From Paraconexibacter sp040581415 (lineage in GTDB: Bacteria; Actinomycetota; Thermoleophilia; Solirubrobacterales; Solirubrobacteraceae), in the NCBI RefSeq assembly GCF_040581415.1, contig NZ_CP114014.1, positions 434,001 to 498,000 of the forward strand: DNA of 64,000 nt, given 5' to 3'. Under the pieces are notes generated by a model. The model made no database searches, was not told the origin of the DNA, and saw only the letters and a program-made list of their open reading frames with translations. A program made the translations under genes and the position numbers. Position 1 is the stretch's first letter. Every line of letters starts with the position of its first letter. This document shows positions 1-7,988 of this stretch, one piece after another.

Positions 1-507
1 GGGGTCCCGCTGGCCGCCACGACCTACTACTTCTCCTCGAAGGACGACCTGATGCAGGCTGCGATGGCGGCCCTCATCGACCGTGAGGCGGCGATCTTCG
101 GCGCGATCGCGACCGGCGTGACGACCGCGGGGGCGATGTCGATCAACGAGGGCGTCGAGGCGCTGATCGCCTATCAGCGCTACCTCCTGCGGGAGAAGCG
201 CATGGCGCAGTTCGCCGAGTTCGAGCTGTTCCTGCGGATGGCCAGGACCACGCCGGACGACGACACGCACCGCGGCTGGCCGCAGGCGTTCCGCGAGGTG
301 GCCGAGGTCGCGCTGGAGCGGCTCGGGGCCGCCGAGCCGCGGCGCGAGGCGCACGCCCTGGTCGCCCTCATCCACGGGCTCGTCCTCCACGCGCTCACCG
401 CTCAAGACCCCGACGCGTTCGCCGATGACGTCATGGCGCCCGTCCTGCGGGCCTGGTTCGCGCAGGTTGTCGGGGCGACCGACGTAGTTGCATCGAAAGC
501 CGACTGA
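1..507 (+). CDS. TetR/AcrR family transcriptional regulator, 3' part
   Basis: The reading frame is open from the first base, so the gene starts before the window and only about 168 codons are visible. The first residues, GVPLAATTYYFSSKDDLM, match the recognition helix and following turn of a TetR DNA-binding domain. The rest is the all-helical ligand and dimer domain typical of the family. It ends 48 nt before the exported-protein operon on the same strand, so it may control that operon or an upstream gene; this is inference from position. The ligand cannot be told. Confidence 0.85.
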   Translation, partial: GVPLAATTYYFSSKDDLMQAAMAALIDREAAIFGAIATGVTTAGAMSINEGVEALIAYQRYLLREKRMAQFAEFELFLRMARTTPDDDTHRGWPQAFREVAEVALERLGAAEPRREAHALVALIHGLVLHALTAQDPDAFADDVMAPVLRAWFAQVVGATDVVASKAD

Positions 508-555
508 TGCAAGGGTGAGAACCGGCACGGCCGTACCACTCTTGGAGGAGTAGCT

Positions 556-1896
556 GTGAAGCGCACAACGTTGGTGACCGCACTCATCTGTGCGGCGCTC
601 GGGGTCTCGGGGACCCAGACCGCCGTCGCGACCGCCGCGACGAGTTCCGCGACGAAGAAGGCAGCGGCGAAGAAGGCCGCCGCCAAGAAGGCCGCGACGA
701 AGAAGAAGAAGCAGCTGCTCGTCTGCCGCCGCGGCTGCCCGTACTCGACGATCCAGAAGGCTGTGGACGCGGCCGCGAAGAACGCGACGGTGAAGGTCAA
801 GCCGGGGACCTACGTCGAGGGCGTCGTCCTCACCGGCCACGCGAAGGACGGGATCTCGATCGTCGGCCTCGGCACGAAGCCGCAGGAGGTCGTCCTCGAG
901 GGCAAGGGCGCGAAGCGTGCTGACGGCAACCCGGCGCAGAACGGCATCTTCGTCGACGGCGCCGACAACGTGACGATGCGGAACATGACGGCCCAGAACT
1001 ACCCGGCCAACGGGTTCTTCGTCCGCAACTGCAACGGCTACCTGATGGACCACGTGGTCGCCGGCTTCAACCGCGCCTACGGCCTGTACGCGTTCAACTG
1101 CATCGGCGGCCGCATGACCTACTCGGTCGGCTACGGCCACGGCGACAGCGCGTTCTACGTCGGCCAGACGCCGTTCCAGGACAAGCCGGTCCCGACGATC
1201 CTGGACCACCTCGAGGGCTACGAGAACGTGCTCGGCTACTCCGGCACGAACTCGAAGTACGTGGACCTGCGCAATTCCGAGTTCTACAACAACGGTGCGG
1301 GCATCGCGCCCAACACGCTGAAGTCGGAGAAGTTCCCGCCGGCCGCCGACGGCATCGTCCAGGAGAACCTCGTCTACTGGAACAACTTCAACTACTTCAA
1401 GGCCGGCTCGTCCGTGAAGCCCCTCCCCGCGGCGACCGGCGGCTTCCAGTACCCGACCGGCGTCGGCATCGTGCTGCTCGGCACGACGCGCTGGAACATC
1501 AAGAACAACCTGGTGTTCGGCAACTTCAAGTGGGGGATCATGACCGTCTCCGATCCCACCTACGACGTGGCCACCAACCGCGACAACAAGATCCGCTTCA
1601 ACACCATGGGCGGGCCGTTCGAGGACACGAACGGCACCGACGTGTGGGCGGACGGCGCGGGCTCTGGCAACTGCTGGGAGAACCAGTCGACCGGGGCGAC
1701 GTACGACGCGGGCGCGCTGCCGGACCTCATCCTCTACCCGAAATGCGGCGCCTCGCCCCAGAACGTCATCGACCCGGCCCAGCTGGCCGAGGTCGCCGGC
1801 TACCTGACGCAGACCGCCGGGCAGGAGGACTCGTGGAAGAAGCACCCGCACCCGCCGCGCCCCGACCGCAAGCCCATCGACGGCCTCGGAGGCTGA
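556..1896 (+). CDS. Exported right-handed parallel beta-helix protein
   Basis: This 446-residue protein starts at GTG 556, with GGAGGAG at 544-550 as ribosome binding site. An N-terminal signal peptide (about residues 1-28) is followed by a Lys/Ala-rich stretch (about 30-52, repeats of AAAKK) and a short Cys-containing lead (CRRGCPYSTIQKAVDAA). The motif 'IQKAVDAA...VKPGTYVEGVVL' is the standard entry to a pectate-lyase-like/NosD-like solenoid, and repeated G/N-rich rungs with many 'NN' turns run to about residue 390. No catalytic residues can be assigned, so it may be a carbohydrate lyase, an epimerase or a binding protein. It is first in an operon with two cupredoxins, a multicopper oxidase and an NHL protein; the next gene starts 7 nt downstream. 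Confidence 0.82.
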   Translation: MKRTTLVTALICAALGVSGTQTAVATAATSSATKKAAAKKAAAKKAATKKKKQLLVCRRGCPYSTIQKAVDAAAKNATVKVKPGTYVEGVVLTGHAKDGISIVGLGTKPQEVVLEGKGAKRADGNPAQNGIFVDGADNVTMRNMTAQNYPANGFFVRNCNGYLMDHVVAGFNRAYGLYAFNCIGGRMTYSVGYGHGDSAFYVGQTPFQDKPVPTILDHLEGYENVLGYSGTNSKYVDLRNSEFYNNGAGIAPNTLKSEKFPPAADGIVQENLVYWNNFNYFKAGSSVKPLPAATGGFQYPTGVGIVLLGTTRWNIKNNLVFGNFKWGIMTVSDPTYDVATNRDNKIRFNTMGGPFEDTNGTDVWADGAGSGNCWENQSTGATYDAGALPDLILYPKCGASPQNVIDPAQLAEVAGYLTQTAGQEDSWKKHPHPPRPDRKPIDGLGG

Positions 1897-1903
1897 CTCG
1901 CAT

Positions 1904-2332
1904 ATGAAGATCCGCACCCCCCTCACCGGAGCGCTGGCGGCGGTCGTCGCTGCCGGCGTCCTGATCCCGACCGTCGCCGCCGACGGCGCGGCCAAGAAGG
2001 CCAAGCCCGTCAAGAAGACGGTCGAGATGAAGGACAACTACTACAGCCCGGCCAAGCTGACGATCACCGCCGGCTCGACCGTCACGTGGAAGTGGCCGAC
2101 GGACGTCGGCGACAGCCACGACGTGAAGGTCGAGAAGAAGCCGTCGGGCGCGAAGTTCACCTACGTCAACGACGCCGGCAAGAAGGTCACGAAGTCGACC
2201 TTCCAGTCGCCGCCGTTCGCCGCGGGCCCGGCCAAGTACGCCGTGACCGGGTTCACCAAGCCCGGGAAGTACCACCTGGTCTGCACGTTCCACGAGACCG
2301 AGATGACGATGGACATCACGGTCAAGAAGTAA
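1904..2332 (+). CDS. Exported cupredoxin (plastocyanin-like blue copper protein)
   Basis: This is a 142-residue protein with a signal peptide (about 1-26) and a single cupredoxin fold. The type 1 copper ligands are visible: His in DSHDV, Cys and His in LVCTFH, and Met in the closing TEMTMD. The segment 'YSPAKLTITAGSTVTWKW' is the usual opening strand pair of small blue copper proteins. It likely shuttles electrons or carries copper outside the membrane. It lies 7 nt after the beta-helix gene and 3 nt before the multicopper oxidase, so it is a natural redox partner or copper donor for that enzyme; the pairing is inferred from position. Confidence 0.88.
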   Translation: MKIRTPLTGALAAVVAAGVLIPTVAADGAAKKAKPVKKTVEMKDNYYSPAKLTITAGSTVTWKWPTDVGDSHDVKVEKKPSGAKFTYVNDAGKKVTKSTFQSPPFAAGPAKYAVTGFTKPGKYHLVCTFHETEMTMDITVKK

Positions 2333-2335
2333 GCG

Positions 2336-3376
2336 ATGCAGACCGACCGCCGTCACTTCCTCTCCGGCGGGGCCGGGCTGTTCCTGTGCACGATCGCCGG
2401 CAGGCAGATCGCGGCGGACGGCCCGGAGCCCGACTGGCAGGAGCTCGCGGGCCAGATCCCGACGCCGCCGAACGTGCGCAGCGCCGAGCTGCGGCAGCTG
2501 CCGGGCGCCCCAGTGCCCGCACCGGCCGCGGGCGGCACCCGGCGCGAGTACTGGATCACCGCTGAGGCGGTCAAGTGGAACATCGTCCCCACCAAGCGGG
2601 ACGCGATGATGGACAAGAAGGTCACGGAGAAGACGAAGTTCACGGCCTGGTGCTACCGCGAGTACACGGCGAACTTCGGCGCCCCCAAGGGCCCGGCGCA
2701 GATGCCGGGCCCGCTGCTGGAAGCCGAGACCGGCGACACGCTCGTCGTCAACTTCAGGAACACGCTGACCGTGCCGGTCACGATGCACCCGCACGGCGTC
2801 TTCTACTCGCAGCAGATGGACGGCGCCTACAAGGGCAAGTTCACCGACCCGGGCGGGTTCGTGAAGCCGGGCAAGACGTTCCAGTACTCGTGGGACTGCA
2901 AGGCCGGGACGGAGGGCGTCTGGCCCTACCACGACCACGGTCCGCTGGATCCCGCACCGCTGTACAAGGGGCTCTTCGGGGCGATCAACGTCCGCAAGAA
3001 GGGTGCGCCGCGGCCGGACGTCGAGCACTACATCTTCTTCAACTCGCTGCTGCCGGCCGCGACCGGGCTGCGCAAGCCGTTCCACTGCATCAACGGGCGC
3101 TCGTTCGCCGGCAACACCCCGACGCTGACGGCGAAGGTGGGCCAGAAGGTCGCTCAGCACGTCATCGGGATGAACAACGACTTCCACACCTACCACCTGC
3201 ACGGCCACCGCTGGACGGCGCCGGACGGCCGGGTGGTGGACAACGCGACGGTCGGGCCTGCCGACAGCTACTCGCTGCAGTTCACCGAGGACAACGCCGG
3301 GCGCTGGTTCTACCACTGCCACGTCTTCTCGCATCTGCACGAGGGGATGAACGGCTTCTATGTGGTCGAGCCCTAG
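2336..3376 (+). CDS. Two-domain multicopper oxidase, exported
   Basis: This 346-residue protein has an N-terminal twin-arginine-like signal (DRRHFLSGG). All four copper-binding motifs are present: HPHG and PYHDHG in the first cupredoxin domain, HTYHLHGH and HCHVFSHLHEGM in the second. The last provides the type 1 Cys, His and Met. About 350 residues with two domains fits the small-laccase (two-domain oxidase) class, in which the trinuclear centre is expected to form between subunits. Members oxidise phenols, Cu(I) or other one-electron donors with O2; the substrate here is unknown. The 3' end overlaps the next gene by 17 nt, and an upstream cupredoxin ends 3 nt before it. Confidence 0.9.
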   Translation: MQTDRRHFLSGGAGLFLCTIAGRQIAADGPEPDWQELAGQIPTPPNVRSAELRQLPGAPVPAPAAGGTRREYWITAEAVKWNIVPTKRDAMMDKKVTEKTKFTAWCYREYTANFGAPKGPAQMPGPLLEAETGDTLVVNFRNTLTVPVTMHPHGVFYSQQMDGAYKGKFTDPGGFVKPGKTFQYSWDCKAGTEGVWPYHDHGPLDPAPLYKGLFGAINVRKKGAPRPDVEHYIFFNSLLPAATGLRKPFHCINGRSFAGNTPTLTAKVGQKVAQHVIGMNNDFHTYHLHGHRWTAPDGRVVDNATVGPADSYSLQFTEDNAGRWFYHCHVFSHLHEGMNGFYVVEP

Positions 3377-4076
3377 GACCGTCGCGCGCGCCCTGGCCGC
3401 CGTAGCGCTGAGCGGGACGCTGGGCGCGGCGGCGCTGCCGGCGGGCCTCGCAGCCGCCGCCTCGCGCAAGGTCGCGGTGGGCGACTTTCAGTGGTCCCCG
3501 CCGGCGGTCACGGTCAACCTGGGGGACACGGTCACCTGGATCTGGGCGGGGCCCGACACGCAGCACTCGATCACCGGCCTGTCGGCGAACGCCCTGCAGT
3601 ACGACTCGGACCCGGGCCGCACGCCCGACCACAAGCCGGGCGACCGCTTCCAGATCCGCTTCGGCGCGCCAGGAATCTACGACTTCCACTGCGTCCTACA
3701 CGGCATCGTCCGCGGGACGGTCACCGTGCAGCCGCTGCCCGGGACCGGGGCCCCGTCGACCGACCCCGAGCCGGTGATCCTCGGCGACCTCACCCCTCCG
3801 GAGGTCGATGGTGTCAAGATCCGTGGCCGGTCGGTCCTGTACACGCTCGACGAGAGCGCGAAGGTGACCGTCGACGTCCTGAAGCAGAAGGGCCGGCGCT
3901 GGGTGCTGGTCGAGACGCGCAAGTACGACGGTCACGTGGGATTCAACGAGGGCCGTCTCAAGAGCACCCTGAAAGCGGGGCGTTACCGTGCTTTCTTCCG
4001 AGCCGCAGATGTCGACAACAACCAGAGCAAGGATGCCATCACCACGTTCACGGTCCGCGCGCGCGGCCGCGGTTAG
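3360..4076 (+). CDS. Exported plastocyanin-like protein with C-terminal beta-sandwich
   Basis: This 238-residue protein starts inside the end of the oxidase gene. A signal peptide (about 1-33) leads into a cupredoxin domain (about 35-125) with ligands His in TQHSI and Cys/His in YDFHCVLHGIVRG. The usual Met is not obvious after the His, so the fourth ligand may differ. After a Pro-rich linker (PLPGTGAPSTDPEP) the C-terminal third (about 140-238) is a beta-rich module ending in a basic strand, like the Ig-like tails of other secreted proteins here. The overlap implies translational coupling to the oxidase, so this is the second electron or copper carrier of the same system. Confidence 0.82.
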   Translation: MWSSPRTVARALAAVALSGTLGAAALPAGLAAAASRKVAVGDFQWSPPAVTVNLGDTVTWIWAGPDTQHSITGLSANALQYDSDPGRTPDHKPGDRFQIRFGAPGIYDFHCVLHGIVRGTVTVQPLPGTGAPSTDPEPVILGDLTPPEVDGVKIRGRSVLYTLDESAKVTVDVLKQKGRRWVLVETRKYDGHVGFNEGRLKSTLKAGRYRAFFRAADVDNNQSKDAITTFTVRARGRG

Positions 4077-5382
4077 CGCCGGGCTGCTCGCCGGCGGCGC
4101 TGCCGTCGTCATCGCCGGGGGCGGCACGGGCCTGAACGACACGCGGGCCGCGGCGGCCGTCCGGGCGGAGAACGGTGCGTCCGTCGTCACCATCGCCGGC
4201 AGCCAGCGCAAGGGCATCCGCAACGGCCTCGGCTCGGAGGCGCGCTTCCGCAAGCCGGCCGGCCTGGCGATCGACGGCGAGGAGAACCTGATCATCGCCG
4301 ACGCCGGGAACAACCGCATCCGGCGCATGACCCCGGACGGCGAGGTGAGCACGGTCGCCGGCTCGCGGTACTCCGGCAAGCGCGACGGGCGGCGCGGGTC
4401 CTCGACGACGTTCAACGACCCCGAGGGCGTTGCGGTCGACCGCAACGGCGACATCCTGGTCGCCGACACCCTCAACCAGACCGTGCGCCGCACGCGCTCG
4501 GACGGCGGCGCGACCGTCTCCTTCCGGCCGGTCCGGGGGGTCTTCCGCGTGAAGGGCATCGCGGTCGACCCGGGCGGCGGGGTCTACACGATCGAGGAGG
4601 GCGCGAACTGGCTGCGCAAGCTGACCGGCGGCAACCGGCCGCGGGTCATCCTCGACGGCCTGCACAAGCCGTCCGGGGTCGCCAGCGGTCCGGACGGGTC
4701 CCTCTACGTCGCCGACACCGACCACCAGCAGGTGCTGCGGATCGGGCCGGCGCGCAAGAGCTTCTATGCCTTCGCGGGCACGAGCAACTACGGGGCACAG
4801 GACGGCGGCCCCGGCCTGGCGACGCTCGGACGCCCCGCGGCGGTGGCCGTCGACCGGGCCGGCTACGTCTACATCGCGGACGTCGGCACGAACCGCATCC
4901 GCATCGTCTCGCCGCGCGGGGTCATGGCGACGCTGGCAGGCGTCGGCCAGGGCTACCGCAACGGCGGTGCCGGCGTGGCGCGCTTCAACGGGCCGCGCGG
5001 GATCGCGGTCACCCCGGACGGCGAGACGGTCTACGTCTCCGACTACCGCAACAACGCGATCCGCAAGATCACGGGCTTCGATCGCGAGCGCATCACGCGG
5101 GCGGCGCCGTACGCGGTCCGCCGCGACCGGACGCTGCTGCGCGGCATCCCGGTCACCTGTGCGGGCAACCAGCCCGGGCGGTGCGTGCTGCAGGTCAGCT
5201 ACCAGGGCCAGAAGTTCGCGACGGTCGGGATCGACCTCGGGTACATCGGCCGCCGCACCGTCTACGTCAGGATCCCGCGCGCGGCGCGCACGTCGGTCCG
5301 CCAGGAGGACCGGACGACGTTCCGCGTCACCGGTCGCTTCTCGGGGCGCCGGATCGCGCCCTACAACGTCGTCGCGCGGTAG
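3988..5382 (+). CDS. Exported NHL-repeat beta-propeller protein
   Basis: This 464-residue frame overlaps the preceding cupredoxin gene. GTG 3988, ATG 4009 and ATG 4033 are all possible starts; the last gives the most compact signal peptide (SRSARAAAVSAGLLAGG). Five or six NHL units follow, recognised by repeats such as 'GLAIDGEENLIIADAGNNRIRRM', 'AVDRNGDILVADTLNQTVRR' and 'AVDRAGYVYIADVGTNRIR', and should form a six-bladed propeller. The last 100 residues are a basic beta-domain. NHL propellers bind polymers or proteins, and none of the lyase-type catalytic sites can be confirmed. It is last in the copper-oxidase operon and probably acts at the cell surface. Confidence 0.82.
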   Translation: MLSSEPQMSTTTRARMPSPRSRSARAAAVSAGLLAGGAAVVIAGGGTGLNDTRAAAAVRAENGASVVTIAGSQRKGIRNGLGSEARFRKPAGLAIDGEENLIIADAGNNRIRRMTPDGEVSTVAGSRYSGKRDGRRGSSTTFNDPEGVAVDRNGDILVADTLNQTVRRTRSDGGATVSFRPVRGVFRVKGIAVDPGGGVYTIEEGANWLRKLTGGNRPRVILDGLHKPSGVASGPDGSLYVADTDHQQVLRIGPARKSFYAFAGTSNYGAQDGGPGLATLGRPAAVAVDRAGYVYIADVGTNRIRIVSPRGVMATLAGVGQGYRNGGAGVARFNGPRGIAVTPDGETVYVSDYRNNAIRKITGFDRERITRAAPYAVRRDRTLLRGIPVTCAGNQPGRCVLQVSYQGQKFATVGIDLGYIGRRTVYVRIPRAARTSVRQEDRTTFRVTGRFSGRRIAPYNVVAR

Positions 5383-5424
5383 GTCCCCGGCGCCGCGACC
5401 GCGGCCGTCTGCCGGCGGCCCCGC

Positions 5425-5739
5425 CTACGTCGTCGCCCCGGCGGCCTCGAGCTCGCGGCGGATCTTGATGTCGCCGATCAGCGAGCCGGGAGGGCCGAGC
5501 GTGACGACGACGATCGCCGGGAACCACCAGCCCCAGCGGCCCTCGCCGGCGCCCTTCGCGCAGAGGTAGAGCAGCCCGACGTACCCGATGCCGTGGATCG
5601 GTCCGAGGATGGACTTCACGGCGTCGCTGCCGATCACGAAGCAGATCACGAGCGGGATCAGGGCCAGGAAGTCGACCAGCGCGAGCAGGCGGATGCGGTC
5701 GAGTTGCTTGATGGTCTCGGCGGTGTCCATGGTCCGCAT
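5425..5739 (-). CDS. Small membrane protein, DUF3817-like
   Basis: This is a 104-residue protein with three hydrophobic segments (LLALVDFLALIPLVICFVIG, IGYVGLLYLCAKG, WWFPAIVVVTLGPPGSLIGD). The pattern of an N-terminal 'RIRLLALVDFLALI' helix, a 'GPIHGIGYVGLLY' turn and a final 'P.GSLIGDIKI' helix fits the DUF3817 membrane family, whose function is unknown. Start is ATG 5739 or ATG 5730. It is convergent with the NHL gene and reads away from the amine oxidase on the same strand, whose stop is 33 nt beyond this gene's start. Confidence 0.7.
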   Translation of the reverse strand: MRTMDTAETIKQLDRIRLLALVDFLALIPLVICFVIGSDAVKSILGPIHGIGYVGLLYLCAKGAGEGRWGWWFPAIVVVTLGPPGSLIGDIKIRRELEAAGATT

Positions 5740-5772
5740 GATGACGGACGGCCACCGACCGGCGCGCCGCCG

Positions 5773-7293
5773 TCAGAGGTCGCCGAGCGCCTCCGCCGCC
5801 GCGCGCGAGCCGGACCGCACCGCGCCGTCCATGTAGCCGTTCCAGTAGGTGGCGGTCTCCGCACCGGCCCAGTGGATCCGGCCGACCGGGGCACGGATCG
5901 CCTCGCCGTAGTCGAGCAGCACGCCGGGCGGCGTGAAGCCCACGTAGCAGCCGCGCGTCCACTGCTCCGAGGACCAGTCCATCTCGAAGTACTGGGACGG
6001 CTTCGCCGCCTGCGGGCCGAAGTAGCTGACGAGGTTCGCCAGGACCCCGGCGCGGCGCTCGGCCGCGGACTTCCGCGCCCAGACCCGCGCGAAGTGGCCC
6101 TCGATGAAGCCGAGCATGATACCGGGGCTACCGTCCGGCGGCGAGTTGTCGAACGTGATCCGGCACGGCTCCGCGTCCGACGTGACCTGGCCGGCCAGCC
6201 CCGCGTCGCGCCAGAAGGGCCGGTCGTACACCGCGATGCACTTGATCGCGTTGCCCTGCGGGAAGCGCTGCAGCAGCTGCGCCCGCTCCGCCGGGAGGGC
6301 GGGGCGGTAGTCGATCGACGCGGTCACGGCCGGCGGCGCTGTCACGATCGCCGACTTCGCGCGGACGGTCACGCCGTCCGCGAGCACCTCGACGCGGCCG
6401 CCCTTCTGGGTGATGCGGCGGACCGGCCGGCCCAGCAGGACCCGCCGCCCGAGCCGCTTGGCCATGCCGAGCGTGACGCGCTGCGAGCCGCCGACGAACC
6501 GCGACTCCTGCGCCCCGCCGGCGGTGTTGATCAGCCGCTCGAGCGTTCCGGGAGTGCGCGTGTCGCCGGCCCCGCGGATGTACGCCAGGACGTGCAGCAG
6601 GCTCACGTCGCGGGGCTCCGCCGCCCACACTGCCTGGATCGCGAGGTCGAGCAGGAGGTGCCCGGCCGGGGTGACGGCGTTGGCCCGCTTCCACGTCTCG
6701 AACGTCTGGCTGTCCCAGTCGACGGCGCTCGCGGCCTTCCAGGGCGCGTCGATCGGCAGGGTCGCCGCCATCTGGTTCAGGCGCGCGATCGCGAGGAACG
6801 CCTCGGCGGCGCCGGCGAGGTCCGGCGGCACGGCGCCGAGTGGGCCGTTCGTGTCGTAGCGCTGGTTCGTGCCGCCGCGGTGGTAGAGGTACTGCCCGTC
6901 GTTGTACGTCTTGAAGGTGTCGACGCCGAGGTCCTTCGCGAGCGCGAGCAGGCGGTCCTGCGTGGGGCCGACCCACTGCCCGCCGATCTCGACGACCTTG
7001 CCGGGGTGGGCCGGTCCGAGGTCGCGGTTCAGGAGCCGCCCGCCGACCCGCCGGCGGGCCTCGAGCACGATGACCGTCTTTCCGGCGGCGACGACGTCGA
7101 GCGCCGCCTGCAGGCCGCTGAGCCCGGCGCCGACGACGACCACGTCCGCCCGCTTCGCCTTGGCTGCCGCGGTCTTCTTCGCGGTCGCGGCGTCCGCATC
7201 CGTGGTGCGGGTGGCGAGCGCACCGGCGCCGGCTGCGGCCCCGGTCCCGATGAGCCCGCGCCGGGTGAGTCCGCTCTGCGTCATGCGCCGCAT
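5773..7293 (-). CDS. Tat-exported flavin monoamine oxidase family protein
   Basis: This 506-residue flavoenzyme has a twin-arginine signal (LTRRGLIGTG) and a following Ala-rich export region. The FAD dinucleotide fold is clear at about residues 48-80 (ADVVVVGAGLSGLQAAL, then VIVLEARRRVGGRL), and the C-terminal flavin motif reads HWAGAETATYWNGYMDGA. It would oxidise primary or polyamines to aldehydes, with H2O2 released outside the cytoplasm. Monoamine oxidase and putrescine oxidase are the closest named relatives by motif; the substrate is unknown. It reads on the minus strand away from the following repeat region, with no gene partner closer than the small DUF3817-like protein. Confidence 0.88.
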   Translation of the reverse strand: MRRMTQSGLTRRGLIGTGAAAGAGALATRTTDADAATAKKTAAAKAKRADVVVVGAGLSGLQAALDVVAAGKTVIVLEARRRVGGRLLNRDLGPAHPGKVVEIGGQWVGPTQDRLLALAKDLGVDTFKTYNDGQYLYHRGGTNQRYDTNGPLGAVPPDLAGAAEAFLAIARLNQMAATLPIDAPWKAASAVDWDSQTFETWKRANAVTPAGHLLLDLAIQAVWAAEPRDVSLLHVLAYIRGAGDTRTPGTLERLINTAGGAQESRFVGGSQRVTLGMAKRLGRRVLLGRPVRRITQKGGRVEVLADGVTVRAKSAIVTAPPAVTASIDYRPALPAERAQLLQRFPQGNAIKCIAVYDRPFWRDAGLAGQVTSDAEPCRITFDNSPPDGSPGIMLGFIEGHFARVWARKSAAERRAGVLANLVSYFGPQAAKPSQYFEMDWSSEQWTRGCYVGFTPPGVLLDYGEAIRAPVGRIHWAGAETATYWNGYMDGAVRSGSRAAAEALGDL

Positions 7294-7542
7294 CTTCCCA
7301 CCCTGGGGCTCAGCCAGCGCACCGGTAATCCGTCTACCAGTCGGGCTGGGCCCGGAGTGGTCGTTTCGGGGCAGTCAGATGATCTAATTGCGGCGAAGGA
7401 GCGAGCTCTCTCGTAGGACGCGGAACAGCCTCAACGACGGCGCGACCGGCTTTGGTGACGGCGTGTGCCGTGTTCCGCGGGCGGGCCGCGGTGGCAGCCA
7501 AGCGGGAGCGGAGCTCCTCAGGCTGGGCGTCGTGCCACGCGT

Positions 7543-7577
7543 GGAGGGTTTGGGGGGTATGCCCCGCCGAATCCTCC
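7543..7577. repeat. Hairpin repeat A1
   Basis: GGAGGGTTTGGGGGG pairs with CCCCGCCGAATCCTCC across a 4-nt loop, giving 14 of 15 pairs if G-U pairs are allowed. The right arm read in reverse complement (GGAGGATTCGGCGGG) is identical to the left arm of hairpins B1 and B2 near 40.65 kb. Confidence 0.75.
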
Positions 7578-7615
7578 GAGGAGGCACTGCTGCCCGGCCG
7601 TGGCTAGGACGCGTG

Positions 7616-7651
7616 GAGGGTTTGGGGGGGCAAACCCCGTCACATCCTCCG
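7616..7651. repeat. Hairpin repeat A2
   Basis: This is a second copy 73 nt after A1 with the same left arm (GGAGGGTTTGGGGGG) and a changed right arm (CCCCGTCACATCCTCC) that still pairs at most positions. An alternative inner stem GGGTTTG/CAAACCC is perfect. Confidence 0.7.
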
Positions 7652-7856
7652 AGGACCCCGATGTCGCGGGTGCGGAGCCGACCTTGCGCGCTGAAGCATG
7701 CATGGCATGCGCTGAGGGACAAGGTCCCCGATCTCCGCGGTTCGCACAGCCGGCCACCCCGCCCACAGCCCCGCACCCAGGCCGCCGCGACCGCCCAGCG
7801 CATACCACCGTCTGCAGCCCGCAGTTCCCACAGCCGCCGCGACCGGGGCGGTCCTC

Positions 7857-7967
7857 GGCGTCAGCGCCACCAGCACGCGAGCACCAGGTCCTCGGCGCCA
7901 GCGCCACCGACCCCCGACCACCAGGCCCACGGCGCCAGCGCCACCGACCCCGACCACAACCGCCCTT
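7857..7967. repeat. Tandem 37-nt repeat, three units (copy A)
   Basis: Units begin at 7857, 7894 and 7931. The shared core is GGCGYCAGCGCCACC followed by a C-rich stretch and CCACCAGG. Units abut without spacers. Each unit contains a short GGCGC/GCGCC stem. The same unit recurs, inverted, at 40267-40379. Confidence 0.75.
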
Positions 7968-7988
7968 TCGGTGCAAAGAACCGCTCCG

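Larger units (their letters stand above)
7294..7988. other. Gene-free region with structured repeats (copy A)
   Basis: No frame here has domain-like content; the long open frames arise from the very high GC. The first 100 nt form the upstream region of the amine oxidase. From about 7540 the segment holds two related hairpins (7543-7577 and 7616-7651) and a run of 37-nt units (7857-7967). The same components, in the same order but inverted, appear at 40267-40731. Confidence 0.7.

Noticed and set aside
1766..3469. Long minus-strand open frame opposite the cupredoxin/oxidase operon
   Set aside because: Arg/Val-rich composition without motifs, antisense to well-supported genes; a by-product of high GC.
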